64,000 nucleotides of DNA from Pseudomonas sp. MWU16-30317 (GCF_020515695.1 NZ_JAIWJA010000008.1:205092-269091); one strand, 5' to 3'. Counted from the first letter of the stretch, positions 53,791 to 63,015 are shown. The notes: generated by a model not told the origin, from the sequence alone. Program-made: numbers and translations.

Positions 53791-54015
53791 TCAGCGATGG
53801 GAAACGGACGTCACCTGCGAGAGGTAGAGCGATTGCTTCGTGCCCGCAGCGTCGACGAACTGGTAGCGGCCATTTTTGTATTCAGGTGCTGTAGCGGCGG
53901 TGATGTGCTGCCCGGAAGCGGTGTGGAACACGGCGCCGACAGAGCCGGCGGGGTTGGAGGCGCAGCCAGCGAGGAGAGAGAGGATGGCTGCCGAACAGAA
54001 CATTGCGATTTTCAT
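53791..54015 (-). CDS. Small lipoprotein, YgdI/YgdR-like (DUF903)
   Basis: A 74-residue lipoprotein. Lipobox LLAGC (Cys18), then a short SH3-like domain with ITAATAPEYKNGRYQFVDAAG and VTSVSHR, matching the DUF903 pattern. AAGG precedes the start. Function of the family is not known; it is found in many Gram-negative envelopes. Confidence 0.82.
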   Translation of the reverse strand: MKIAMFCSAAILSLLAGCASNPAGSVGAVFHTASGQHITAATAPEYKNGRYQFVDAAGTKQSLYLSQVTSVSHR

Positions 54016-54387
54016 GGGTCGTACCTTAATGTGGGGGAGAAATAGCGCTGAGCGGGTGCCTCCTAATCATTAGGTGTACTGACCGAGTGTTTCCGTGTAA
54101 TCGCGGCCCGCTAACCCTATCTACGACAACGGCTGATCTTTGGTTCTCCCTGGGTGATGGCATATTGCTATTTATGCGACAGGCGGTAGGTCAGTGGGCT
54201 ATGGGTGCCGGGCCAGCTTCGCCAGCGCCACTCAACCCCTTTGATCCAGTGCGCGCAACTTCGCCGGCAATCCTCACAAAGAGCACCCCCGAGTTATCAC
54301 AGATCGTTTAACTCTCAAGGAGGATTTGGCGATCCCCGTGGTCCTACTCTATGTGTCTCAGCGGGTATCCACACAGGGGAAAAGACC
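54016..54387. other. Gene-free region upstream of msrB
   Basis: No frame here has both a start and features of a gene. It probably contains the divergent promoters for the small lipoprotein gene and msrB. I see no clear -35/-10 pair. Confidence 0.5.
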
Positions 54388-54918
54388 ATGTACTCACGGC
54401 GTAATTTTCTGCTCGGCAGCATGGTGGCAGGCGGCGGGTTGGGGGCGCTGGCCCTGAGCGGCGGGTTCCCACGGCTATTTTCCAGCGGCGCCGGGCTGGT
54501 CAGCCAGGCCGACGCCGCGCAGGTATTCGAAGTGACCCACACCACCGAGCAGTGGCACGCGATCCTCAGCCCCGAGCAATACAAGGTGCTGCGCGAAGCG
54601 GACACCGAGCGCCCCTACACCAGCCCGCTGAACGACGAGCACCGCGATGGCACATTCGCCTGCGCGGGCTGCGAGCTGGCGTTGTTCTCCTCGGCGAGCA
54701 AATTCGACAGTCACACCGGCTGGCCCAGCTTCTGGACACCGCTGGACAAGGCTGTGGGCGTGAGTGACGACCGGTCCTTCGGCGTGTTGCGCCAAGAGGT
54801 GCATTGCGCCCGGTGTGGTGGCCACTTGGGCCACGTTTTCGACGACGGGCCGAGGCCCACGGGCCTGCGCTACTGCATGAATGGCCTGGCGATGAAGTTC
54901 GAGGCGAAGGCCGCCTGA
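54388..54918 (+). CDS. msrB: Methionine-(R)-sulfoxide reductase MsrB, Tat-exported
   Basis: A 176-residue protein. A twin-arginine signal (SRRNFLLGS, Arg4-Arg5) and a hydrophobic run precede an AxA-like site near residue 43. The MsrB domain has zinc Cys92/Cys95 and Cys140/Cys143 and catalytic Cys163 in RYCMNG. It would repair oxidised methionine in the periplasm. The catalytic motif usually reads RYCxNS; Gly replaces Ser here. AGGGG precedes ATG 54388. Confidence 0.9.
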   Translation: MYSRRNFLLGSMVAGGGLGALALSGGFPRLFSSGAGLVSQADAAQVFEVTHTTEQWHAILSPEQYKVLREADTERPYTSPLNDEHRDGTFACAGCELALFSSASKFDSHTGWPSFWTPLDKAVGVSDDRSFGVLRQEVHCARCGGHLGHVFDDGPRPTGLRYCMNGLAMKFEAKAA

Positions 54919-54997
54919 TTTGCCGGCTGCATATACACTTGAACTGTTGGATAAACCCGAACAGAATACGCAGCGTGTATATCAGGTTGGGTTCAGC

Positions 54998-56266
54998 ATG
55001 CCTCAGCAAGTCATCCTCCGCGACGCCATGCGTCGTTTGAATCTCACCCGCGATGGGCTTTCACAGCGCCTGGGTGTCACGCGTCGCGCCCTGGATAGCT
55101 GGATGCTGCCGGATCATTCGACGGAAATGCGCAAGATGCCGGACATCGCCAGGCGCTTCATCCTCGAACTCCTGAAGGGCTTGGCACCTGCCCCGCAGAG
55201 CGTAGAGCAGCAGCCCGCCAACTCCGAACGGGCTCATCACCTGTTATCGGTAGACGGCTACACCCGCGATTCGGTCGAAGACCTGCTGCGCGTCGCCGAT
55301 ATCATGCAGCCGATCGCCCGCCGGCAGAAAACCACACGGGTGCTGGACGGTGCGGTGCTGGCGAACCTGTTTTTCGAGGCCAGCACCCGTACTCGCTTGA
55401 GCTTCAGCGCGGCCTTCGCTCGCCTGGGTGGCTCGGTATGCGATACCACCGGCTTCACGTTCTCGTCGATGGCCAAGGGCGAGTCGATCCAGGACACCAG
55501 TCGGGTCATCAGCGGTTACGCCGATGCCATCGTCGTGCGCCATCCCGAGCTGGGCGCCGTGGCCGAGTTCGCCCAGGCCACCCATGTGCCGGTCATCAAT
55601 GCCGGCGATGGCCCGGGCGAGCATCCCAGCCAGGCGCTGCTGGATCTCTACACCATCCAACGGGAATTCTCGCGTTTCAGCAAGTTGATCGATGGCGCCA
55701 GGATCGTCTTCGTCGGCGACCTGAAATACGGTCGCACCGTGCACTCGTTGAGCAAACTGCTGGCGCTGTACCGCAACCTGCGCCTGACGTTCGTGTCGCC
55801 CGAGTCGCTGATGATGCCCAGCGCCTTGATCGAGAAACTCGCCGGCCAGGGCCATCATATCGAGCAGACCCAGGACCTGGCCCAGGCACTGGCCGGGGCG
55901 GACGTGGTATACGCCACGCGCATTCAGAAGGAACGCTTCGCGCAGGAAGAAACGCTGGAAGGCTATAGCGCCGACTTCCAGATCAACTCGGCCGTGGTCA
56001 ACCGTTACTGCGGTGCTGACACCCTGATCATGCACCCGCTGCCAAGGGATTCTCGGCCGGGCGCCAATGACCTGAGCGTCGACTTGAATCGCGATTCACG
56101 CTTGGCGATCTTCAAGCAGACGGACAATGGCGTGGCAGTACGCATGGCCATATTTGCCACGCTGCTGGGGGTTCAGGATCAAGTGCCTCACTCGTTGCGG
56201 GAAGTGGGCTGGCGGGTGCCGGTGTATCTGGCGCCGGAGGATGAAGTGCCGTACAGCGATCAATAA
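54998..56266 (+). CDS. Aspartate carbamoyltransferase with N-terminal helix-turn-helix segment
   Basis: A 422-residue protein. Residues 1-60 (LRDAMRRLNLTRDGLSQRLGVTRRALDSWML) look like a Cro/XRE-type helix-turn-helix. Then comes the full ATCase: carbamoyl-phosphate motif STRTRLSF (129-136), MAKGES with Lys160, HPSQ (209-212), and HPLPR (346-350) for aspartate. E. coli PyrB is 311 long, so there is about 75 extra at the N-end and 25-30 at the C-end. It is not followed by pyrC-like or pyrI genes. ATG 54998 is a fair start; the frame is open to 54920. Confidence 0.85.
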   Translation: MPQQVILRDAMRRLNLTRDGLSQRLGVTRRALDSWMLPDHSTEMRKMPDIARRFILELLKGLAPAPQSVEQQPANSERAHHLLSVDGYTRDSVEDLLRVADIMQPIARRQKTTRVLDGAVLANLFFEASTRTRLSFSAAFARLGGSVCDTTGFTFSSMAKGESIQDTSRVISGYADAIVVRHPELGAVAEFAQATHVPVINAGDGPGEHPSQALLDLYTIQREFSRFSKLIDGARIVFVGDLKYGRTVHSLSKLLALYRNLRLTFVSPESLMMPSALIEKLAGQGHHIEQTQDLAQALAGADVVYATRIQKERFAQEETLEGYSADFQINSAVVNRYCGADTLIMHPLPRDSRPGANDLSVDLNRDSRLAIFKQTDNGVAVRMAIFATLLGVQDQVPHSLREVGWRVPVYLAPEDEVPYSDQ

Positions 56267-56330
56267 GCGCTATCGCTAATCGCCGGACGCTATTCCATAC
56301 TTCGCCCTCGCCATTCAATCAGGCCCAGTG

Positions 56331-57218
56331 ATGATACGAGAGCTGAAAACCTTCATCAGCGTCGCCCGGCGCGGCACGTTCGCGGCGGCGGGGCAGGAGG
56401 TCGGGCTGACGCAGTCGGCCGTCAGCGCGCAGATCAGGAATCTCGAGGAAGCCTTGGGCGTCAAGCTGTTCGATCGCACCGGGCGCGCGGCGACGCTCAA
56501 TTCGGCGGGCCTGCGCGCGGTGCCGCTGGCCGAGGAGATCCTTCAGACGTTCCTGCGCATGGGCGCACCGGACAGCGCCAACGACTACCGCGGCGCGCTG
56601 CGCATCGGCGCCATCGGCACTGTGCAGACCGGCATCCTGCCGCAGGTGCTGGTGGCCCTTAAAGCCAAGGCGCCGTTCATTGAAGCGACGCTGGTGCCGG
56701 GCGTGTCCCTGAACCTGCTCAGTCAGGTGGATGCCGGCGAAGTCGACCTCGCCATGCTGATCAATCCTCCCTTCGCGCTGCCCAAGGATCTGCATGCCGA
56801 GGTCATCGCTCGCGAACCCTTCGTGCTGATCACCCCTAAAGCGCTGAAGAAAGGCGACCCGCTGCAGATCCTGCGCGAGCAGCCGCTGATCCGCTACGAC
56901 CGCGGCTCGTTCGGGGGGCGGTTGGTGACGCAGTTCTTGCGTGAGCACAAGCTCAATGTCCAGCACGCGCTGGAGCTCGACGAGCTGGATGCCATCGCCA
57001 AGATGGTCCGCAGTGGGCTTGGCGTGGCACTGGTGCCGATGGCCGGGCTGTGGCTGGAACATGCCTCTGACGTGCGGGTGATCGACCTGGGCAAGTTGAC
57101 GTTCTACCGCGAGATCGTGCTGTTGGCCAAATACCATCAACGCCATGGGGCGCTGTTTTCGTTGTTTCGCAACTGCGTGGTAGACGCCATGGCGCGTCAG
57201 GCGGCAAAAGGTGGGTAA
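56331..57218 (+). CDS. LysR-family regulator
   Basis: A 295-residue LysR protein: IRELKTFISVARRGTFAAAGQEVGLTQSAVSAQIRNLEEALG is a typical N-terminal domain. The sensor part starts GALRIGAIGTVQTGILPQVL. Start may be GTG 56328 or ATG 56331. It precedes the VOC and MFS genes and may control the MFS gene. Confidence 0.88.
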   Translation: MIRELKTFISVARRGTFAAAGQEVGLTQSAVSAQIRNLEEALGVKLFDRTGRAATLNSAGLRAVPLAEEILQTFLRMGAPDSANDYRGALRIGAIGTVQTGILPQVLVALKAKAPFIEATLVPGVSLNLLSQVDAGEVDLAMLINPPFALPKDLHAEVIAREPFVLITPKALKKGDPLQILREQPLIRYDRGSFGGRLVTQFLREHKLNVQHALELDELDAIAKMVRSGLGVALVPMAGLWLEHASDVRVIDLGKLTFYREIVLLAKYHQRHGALFSLFRNCVVDAMARQAAKGG

Positions 57219-57387
57219 TGCGGCGCGCCCGGTCCTGGCGCATTGCCGAGCTTTATGGGTGCAACTAACCGCCTTGAACCCTTGATTGATCAAAAATATC
57301 GTTGCTCAGAACGCAAGATATCCGCTTTCCTGGCGGCGCCATCTCATCAAGAATCGGCTCACGAAAAACACCGACAGGGTACCCACC

Positions 57388-57813
57388 GTGAGCCTTTCTC
57401 CTTTTCACCTCGCCATTCCCGTGTATGACCTCGCCGCCGCGCGCCACTTCTATGGCGACGTGTTCGGCCTGTCCGAAGGACGCTCCAGCGAGCAGTGGGT
57501 CGACTTCGATTTCTACGGTCATCAACTGGTGATCCATGAGCATCCGAAAACCGTCTCGCAGGAATCGGTGCACTCCAATGCGGTCGACGGCCACGATGTG
57601 CCGGTGCCGCATTTCGGCATCATCCTGCAGTGGGATCAGTGGGAAGCTTTGGCGGAGCGCCTGCGGGCCCGGGAAACCCAGTTCGTGATCGAACCCTATG
57701 TGCGGTTCAAGGGCCAGGTCGGCGAGCAGGCGACGATGTTTTTGTTCGATCCGTGCGGCAATGCCCTGGAATTCAAGGCGTTCAAGGACATGAGCCTGTT
57801 GTTTGCCAAGTAA
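57388..57813 (+). CDS. VOC-family (glyoxalase fold) protein
   Basis: A 141-residue two-module VOC protein. FHLAIPVYDLAAARHFYGDVFGL opens the first half and FLFDPCGNALEFKAFKDM closes the second with the metal Glu (LEF). It may be a small dioxygenase, lyase or resistance protein; no substrate can be given. Start GTG 57388 has AGGG upstream. Confidence 0.85.
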   Translation: MSLSPFHLAIPVYDLAAARHFYGDVFGLSEGRSSEQWVDFDFYGHQLVIHEHPKTVSQESVHSNAVDGHDVPVPHFGIILQWDQWEALAERLRARETQFVIEPYVRFKGQVGEQATMFLFDPCGNALEFKAFKDMSLLFAK

Positions 57814-57940
57814 CGCCCGGTAACCTCTGAACGACCGTCGCCAGCAGCGCGACGGCGCGTTATTTCGACGAGGGCCAAAAATTTTCCTATATTGTCTTAC
57901 TAAATAGGTTTCACGTCGTTTTATAGATCCATAAAATGAA

Positions 57941-57968
57941 TTGTAAGGGTAAATAGTATTACTATATA
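57941..57968 (+). promoter_or_regulatory. Possible sigma-70 promoter of the MFS gene
   Basis: TTGTAA and TATATA with a 16-nt spacer lie in an AT-rich stretch about 90 bp ahead of the MFS start. The surrounding 57814-58058 holds no gene. Confidence 0.4.
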
Positions 57969-58058
57969 GTTGGTCATGTGCATCGAATGGCAGCGCCTGC
58001 GCGCTAGCCACTCGAGCAGCAACAGCCTCACCCCATAAAAATAATCGAGGTGCGCACC

Positions 58059-59384
58059 ATGACCGCTACCGCTATCCCGGTCGCTCAAGTCGACGCCGAT
58101 TCGCTGGAAGACAGCATCTACCGCCGGGTCAGCTGGCGCATCGTGCCGCTGTTCATCGCGTGTTTTCTGTTCGCCTATCTGGATCGCGTAAATATCAGCT
58201 TCGCCAAGCTGCAGATGGCCAGCGACCTGGGGTTCAGCGAGACGGTCTATGGCCTGGGCGCCAGCCTGTTCTTCGTTGGTTACTTCCTGTTCGAGGTGCC
58301 CAGCAACATCCTTCTGCACAAGATCGGCGCGCGCATCTGGATCGCGCGGATCATGGTGTCCTGGGGCATTGCCTCGGCGTGCATGATGTTCGTGCAGACT
58401 GAATTCTGGTTCTACACGCTGCGGTTCCTGATCGGCGTGATGGAGGCGGGGTTCGTCCCTGGTGTGCTGTATTTCTTCACCCAGTGGTACCCGAATACGC
58501 GGCGGGCACGGGTCAATTCCTATTTCAAGAGTTCGATTTGCCTGTGTGGCATCGTCGGCGGGCCGATTGCCGGGCTGATCCTCGCGCACTTTGACGGTGC
58601 CATGGGCCTGGCCGGGTGGCGCTGGTTGTTTCTGCTTGAGGGCATCCCGTCGGTGTTGTCGGGCGCCGTGGTGTTGTGGCGGGTCAAGGACCGTATCGAG
58701 GATGTCACCTGGCTCAACGCTCAGGAAAAACAGGTGGTGCTCGACCGCATGGCCAAGGAGGCCCAACCGCAGACGCCGCAGACTCTTAAGGACGTCTGGA
58801 AGGAGCCTGCCACTTACGTGATGTCGGCCATTTACCTATGTCTGGTGATGGCGCTGACCGGCTTGCTGTTCTGGATGCCGCAGTTGATCAAGAGCGCGGG
58901 CGTACTGGACACCGTCAATATCGGCCTGCTGACGGTGATTCCTTACGTGGGTGCGGTGATCGGCAATCTGCTGATCGGCGCCAGCTCCGACCGCCATGGC
59001 GAACGCCGCTGGCACATGGCGGGCTGCGCCAGCCTCACCGCCGCGGGCTATCTGGTGTGCGCGTTGTTTCCCGCGCAATTGTTGGCGCTGATGATCGGCA
59101 TGACCATGATCATGACCGGCATCATTGCCTGGATGCCAATCTTCTGGACCATTCCTCCGCGTTTTCTTACCGGCCTGGCCGCGGCAGCGGGTATCGCGCT
59201 GATCAACTCGCTGGGGCAGTTGGGCGGGATCATCGCGCCGTTCATGGTGGGGCGTATCAAGGACCTGACCGGTACCGCGACCCCGGCGCTGTTTGCCTTG
59301 TGTGCGGTGAGCGTGCTGGCGGTGGTGCTGATTCTTTGGGGCATTGCGCCGCGCCTGTATGCGCGCGCGAACACCCACGATTGA
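58059..59384 (+). CDS. MFS transporter, anion:cation symporter group
   Basis: A 441-residue, 12-helix carrier. RVSWRIVPLFIACFLFAYLDRVNISFAKLQM and FEVPSNILLHKIGARIWIARIMVSWGI are typical of ACS-type organic acid uptake (phthalate, tartrate, glucarate). GAGG is 8 nt before ATG 58059. It may be under the LysR gene two genes back. Substrate unknown. Confidence 0.88.
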   Translation: MTATAIPVAQVDADSLEDSIYRRVSWRIVPLFIACFLFAYLDRVNISFAKLQMASDLGFSETVYGLGASLFFVGYFLFEVPSNILLHKIGARIWIARIMVSWGIASACMMFVQTEFWFYTLRFLIGVMEAGFVPGVLYFFTQWYPNTRRARVNSYFKSSICLCGIVGGPIAGLILAHFDGAMGLAGWRWLFLLEGIPSVLSGAVVLWRVKDRIEDVTWLNAQEKQVVLDRMAKEAQPQTPQTLKDVWKEPATYVMSAIYLCLVMALTGLLFWMPQLIKSAGVLDTVNIGLLTVIPYVGAVIGNLLIGASSDRHGERRWHMAGCASLTAAGYLVCALFPAQLLALMIGMTMIMTGIIAWMPIFWTIPPRFLTGLAAAAGIALINSLGQLGGIIAPFMVGRIKDLTGTATPALFALCAVSVLAVVLILWGIAPRLYARANTHD

Positions 59385-59481
59385 GCCAAGGGGAGGGAGG
59401 TGGCACCAGCGGTCAGTGACTTCCTGCGGAAAAAACGGATAATGGCGGCCATTTATCTGCTCGTCATTCTGGTAATTCCGC

Positions 59482-61674
59482 ATGGAAATCAAAGTCAATT
59501 TTCTCGACAACCTTCGACTTGAAGCCAAGTTCGACGACTTCACGGTGGTGGCCGATCAGCCTATTCGCTACAAGGGCGATGGCTCGGCCCCCGGTCCGTT
59601 CGATTACTTCCTGGCTTCGTCGGCGTTGTGTGCGGCTTACTTCGTCAAGTTGTATTGCAACACGCGCAATATCCCTACCGATAACATCCGCCTGTCGCAA
59701 AACAATATTGTCGACCCCGAGGACCGCTACAAGCAGATTTTCAAGATCCAGGTCGAGTTGCCGGCGGATATCAGCGCCAAGGATCGCCAAGGCATCTTGC
59801 GTTCCATCGAGCGTTGCACGGTCAAGAAGGTGGTGCAGACCGGGCCTGACTTCATCATTGAAGAAGTCGAAAATCTCGACGCCGATGCCCAGGCGTTGCT
59901 GATCCCCGGTTCCACTGACGGCGCGGGCACCTTTATTGCCGGTAAAGATCTGCCGCTGGAGCAGACCATCGCCGATATGTCCGGGATCCTGGCCGGCCTG
60001 GGCATGAAGATCGAAATCGCTTCGTGGCGCAATATCGTGCCCAACGTGTGGTCGCTGCATATCCGCGATGCGCAATCGCCGATGTGTTTCACCAATGGCA
60101 AGGGCGCGACCAAGGAGGGCGCCTTGGCGTCGGCATTGGGCGAATTTATCGAGCGGCTCAATTGCAACTTCTTCTATAACGATCAGTTCTGGGGTGAGGA
60201 CATCGCCAACGCGGCGTTCGTGCATTACCCGAACGAGCGCTGGTTCAAGCCAGGCGCTAAAGATGCGCTGCCCAAGGAGATCCTCGACGAGTATTGCCTG
60301 GAGATCTACAACCCCGACGGCGAGCTGCGGGGTTCGCACTTGTATGACACCAACTCGGGCAACGTAGAGCGCGGTATCTGCTCGCTGCCGTTTGTGCGTC
60401 AGTCGGATGGCGAGGAGGTCTACTTTCCCTCCAACCTGATCGAAAACCTGTACCTGAGCAATGGCATGAGTGCCGGCAACACGCTGGTTGAAGCGCAGGT
60501 GCAGTGTTTGTCGGAGATCTTCGAGCGCGCGGTCAAGCGGGAGATTCTCGAAGGTGAAATTGCCCTGCCGGATGTGCCGCAAGACGTGCTGGCAAAATAC
60601 CCCGGCATCCTCGCTGGCATCGAGGCACTGGAGGCGCAGGGCTTCCCGGTATTGGTCAAGGACGCTTCACTTGGCGGCCAGTATCCGGTGATGTGCGTGA
60701 CGTTGATGAACCCGCGTACTGGTGGTGTATTTGCCTCGTTCGGTGCGCACCCAAGCTTTGAGGTGGCGCTGGAGCGCAGCCTGACCGAATTGCTGCAAGG
60801 CCGCAGCTTCGAGGGTCTCAACGATCTGCCGCAACCGACCTTTGAAAGCCACGCGTTGACCGAGCCGAACAACTTCGTCGAGCATTTCATTGATTCCAGC
60901 GGCGTGGTGTCGTGGCGCTTTTTCAGTGCCAAGGCCGATGTCGACTTCGTCGAGTGGGATTTTTCCGGTGAGGGGCAAGACTCCAACGCTCAGGAAGCGG
61001 CGACGCTGTTCGGCATCCTCGAAGACATGGGCAAGGAAGTGTACATGGCGGTGTACGAGCATATCGGCGCAAAAGCCTGCCGCATTCTGGTGCCGGACTA
61101 TTCGGAGATCTATCCGATAGAGGATCTGATCTGGGACAACACCAACAAGGCTCTGTTTTTCCGCGCTGACATCCTCAATTTGCACAGCCTCGACAACCGG
61201 GCTCTCAGGGCGCTGGCCAAGCGTCTGGAGGAGAGCGAGCTGGACGATTACACCGACATCAAGACCTTGATCGGCATCGAGTTCGACGACAACACGGCGT
61301 GGGGGCAGTTGACGATTCTGGAATTGAAACTGCTGATCTATCTGGCTGTGAAGAAGTTCGATGACGCCAAGGAGCTGGTCGAGGCCTTCCTGCAATTCAA
61401 TGACAACACTGCCGAGCGCGGATTGTTTTATCAGGCCCTGAATGCTGTGTTGGAAGTACGCATGGACGACGAGTTGGAGTTGGCCGATTACGAGGTCAAC
61501 TTCCGCCGGATGTTCGGCAATCCGCGGATGGACGCGGTGTTGGGTTCGGTGGATGGCAGCGTGCGGTTTTACGGTTTGACGCCCACCAGTTTGAAGTTGG
61601 AAGGGCTGGATCGGCATTTGCGATTGATCGACAGTTATAAAAAGCTGCACGCGGCGCGGGGCGGGGAGGTTTGA
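59482..61674 (+). CDS. ycaO: OsmC-like domain fused to YcaO
   Basis: A 730-residue protein. Residues 1-140 are OsmC-like (VVADQPIRYKGDGSAPGPFDYFLASSALCAAYFVKLYCNTRN). From about residue 150 it follows E. coli YcaO closely (FIAGKDLPLEQTI, IRDAQSPMCFTNGKGATKEGALASALGEFIERL, SNGMSAGNT). YcaO proteins use ATP to activate amides; E. coli YcaO supports RimO-dependent beta-methylthiolation of ribosomal S12. The usual YcaO is about 586 residues, so this has an added N-terminal domain. Standalone, with a weak ribosome site. Confidence 0.9.
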   Translation: MEIKVNFLDNLRLEAKFDDFTVVADQPIRYKGDGSAPGPFDYFLASSALCAAYFVKLYCNTRNIPTDNIRLSQNNIVDPEDRYKQIFKIQVELPADISAKDRQGILRSIERCTVKKVVQTGPDFIIEEVENLDADAQALLIPGSTDGAGTFIAGKDLPLEQTIADMSGILAGLGMKIEIASWRNIVPNVWSLHIRDAQSPMCFTNGKGATKEGALASALGEFIERLNCNFFYNDQFWGEDIANAAFVHYPNERWFKPGAKDALPKEILDEYCLEIYNPDGELRGSHLYDTNSGNVERGICSLPFVRQSDGEEVYFPSNLIENLYLSNGMSAGNTLVEAQVQCLSEIFERAVKREILEGEIALPDVPQDVLAKYPGILAGIEALEAQGFPVLVKDASLGGQYPVMCVTLMNPRTGGVFASFGAHPSFEVALERSLTELLQGRSFEGLNDLPQPTFESHALTEPNNFVEHFIDSSGVVSWRFFSAKADVDFVEWDFSGEGQDSNAQEAATLFGILEDMGKEVYMAVYEHIGAKACRILVPDYSEIYPIEDLIWDNTNKALFFRADILNLHSLDNRALRALAKRLEESELDDYTDIKTLIGIEFDDNTAWGQLTILELKLLIYLAVKKFDDAKELVEAFLQFNDNTAERGLFYQALNAVLEVRMDDELELADYEVNFRRMFGNPRMDAVLGSVDGSVRFYGLTPTSLKLEGLDRHLRLIDSYKKLHAARGGEV

Positions 61675-61772
61675 AGGGGTTGTAGAGCGCTCATCTTAGT
61701 TGGCGACTGCGATTCGGTTTTGTGGTTTGGCTTTGTGGTTTGGCATGTGGGGGTTGGAGATTGGCGAGTGGC

Positions 61773-61984
61773 CCTTTGCTGCGGGCCTGTGCGGCTCGCC
61801 CTGCCCATTGGCCCTTCGCTTAGGCTCAGGGTGCCCGCGTTCCGGCACCTGAAGAGAGGGCACGGCGCAATGGGCCATCCCTGGCCCAACGCGCCTGACC
61901 CGGCATCCTGCCGGGATCGCCCTCTCTTCAGGCACCTCCACGCGGCCTGCTGGAGGGGCGAGCCGCACAGGCCCGCAGCAAAGG
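61773..61984. repeat. Large imperfect palindrome A
   Basis: Outer arms 61773-61801 and 61956-61984 are perfect inverted repeats of 29 nt. Inside, CCTGAAGAGAGGGC (61848) pairs with 61919-61932, and CCGGCATCCTGCCGG-type small stems lie at the centre. The element could form one long hairpin of about 210 nt. No gene is credible in it. Confidence 0.9.
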
Positions 61985-62005
61985 ACCAGCCGAGATTTAA
62001 GTGCC

Positions 62006-62027
62006 CTCCAAAAAGAGCTTTTTGGAG
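62006..62027. repeat. Hairpin between palindromes A and B
   Basis: CTCCAAAAAG and CTTTTTGGAG form a 10-bp stem with a 2-nt loop. It sits exactly between the two large palindromes and could act as a terminator-like or boundary structure. Confidence 0.7.
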
Positions 62028-62046
62028 TAACAACACAAATATCACT

Positions 62047-62272
62047 GTTCTGCTTTCGAGTCGGCCTTGGGGTTGCGGCCCCCTTCCAGCAGGCCGCGCT
62101 TCGACGCACTGGCGAGGGGATAGCCGGCATGGATGCCGGCTAAGCCCCGTTGGGCCACGGAAGGCCCATCGGGGCGTGCCCCTCGCCTGTGCGTCGAAGC
62201 GCGGGCACCCTGAGCCAAAGCGAAGGGCCAATGGCGGGGGCCGCAACCCCAAGGCCGGCTCGAAAGCAGAAC
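62047..62272. repeat. Large imperfect palindrome B
   Basis: Outer arms 62047-62083 and 62236-62272 pair over 37 nt with one mismatch. A second pair starts at CGCGCTTCGACGCAC (62095) and matches 62178-62203. A central 10-bp stem TAGCCGGCAT with a GG loop lies at 62121-62142. A 34-nt segment near 62201-62234 is an inverted near-copy of 61806-61839 in palindrome A (one mismatch). Confidence 0.9.
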
Positions 62273-62325
62273 CCCCCCAATCCAACCCCCCCAACAACGT
62301 AACCCTATTTCAGAGCCAACCACCG

Positions 62326-63015
62326 TCAAGCCGCCAACTCGATCAGATACGCCCCCTCGTTACGTACATTGCCCACATCCTTGCTGACCTTGAACCACTC
62401 GAATTCCTCCGTCGGCCGACTGCCTTCTCGGGCGATTTCCGCTGCCCTGGCCGCCGGCAACTCCGGGTCCAGCCATTCCCTAGCCATCTCAGGTGCCAGC
62501 ACCAATGGCCGGCGATCGTGGATATCCACCATCCCGCTATCGCTGGCCGCGGTAATGATCACGAAGCCATCGCCCTCGTGGGGCTCCAATCCTGGCCGCA
62601 CTTGGCCCAGCGCCGCGAAGAACATCGGCTCCGCGGTTTTCAGGCGGATGAAATACGGTTGTTTCTTTTTTGGATCGAGCGGGTCCTTCACCCATTCGAA
62701 CCAGCCGTTGGCCGGTGCAAGCATCCGCCCGTGAGGCCACAGCTCCTTGAAAAACCGGCCGGTCATCGCTGTCTCGACGCGGGCATTGATGGGCGCCGGT
62801 CGCTTGTCCTTCGCCCAGGAGGGGCACCAACCCCACTTGACCTTGTCGATGGTCAAACCGCCTTCTACCGCGCGAATCACTTGCACACGGGTCGTCGGCG
62901 CGACGTTGTAACGCGCGACCGGCCACAGGTCGTAGCCATTGATGACCAACTGCTCTGGCGCCAGGGCCTTGAGGTAGTGGTCCATGGATTCGTAGATCGA
63001 GTAGCGTCCGCACAT
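62326..63015 (-). CDS. SRAP protein (SOS response-associated peptidase, YedK/HMCES type)
   Basis: A 229-residue SRAP domain protein. Active residues: Cys2 right after Met (MCGRYS), Asn37 in YNVAP, Asn77 in INARVE, Glu107 in WFEW and His166 in DIHDRRP. Family members bind abasic sites in single-stranded DNA through Cys2 and protect them. Start ATG 63015 is fixed by the required Cys2, although the frame is open for 84 codons more. It diverges from umuD across one LexA box. Confidence 0.92.
   Translation of the reverse strand: MCGRYSIYESMDHYLKALAPEQLVINGYDLWPVARYNVAPTTRVQVIRAVEGGLTIDKVKWGWCPSWAKDKRPAPINARVETAMTGRFFKELWPHGRMLAPANGWFEWVKDPLDPKKKQPYFIRLKTAEPMFFAALGQVRPGLEPHEGDGFVIITAASDSGMVDIHDRRPLVLAPEMAREWLDPELPAARAAEIAREGSRPTEEFEWFKVSKDVGNVRNEGAYLIELAA

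Noticed and set aside
59464..61650. Two long minus-strand frames under the OsmC-YcaO gene
   Set aside because: They are antisense shadows; the plus-strand gene has clear family motifs along its whole length.
61773..62272. CRISPR array
   Set aside because: The repeats are inverted, not direct, and there are no regular spacers or cas genes.
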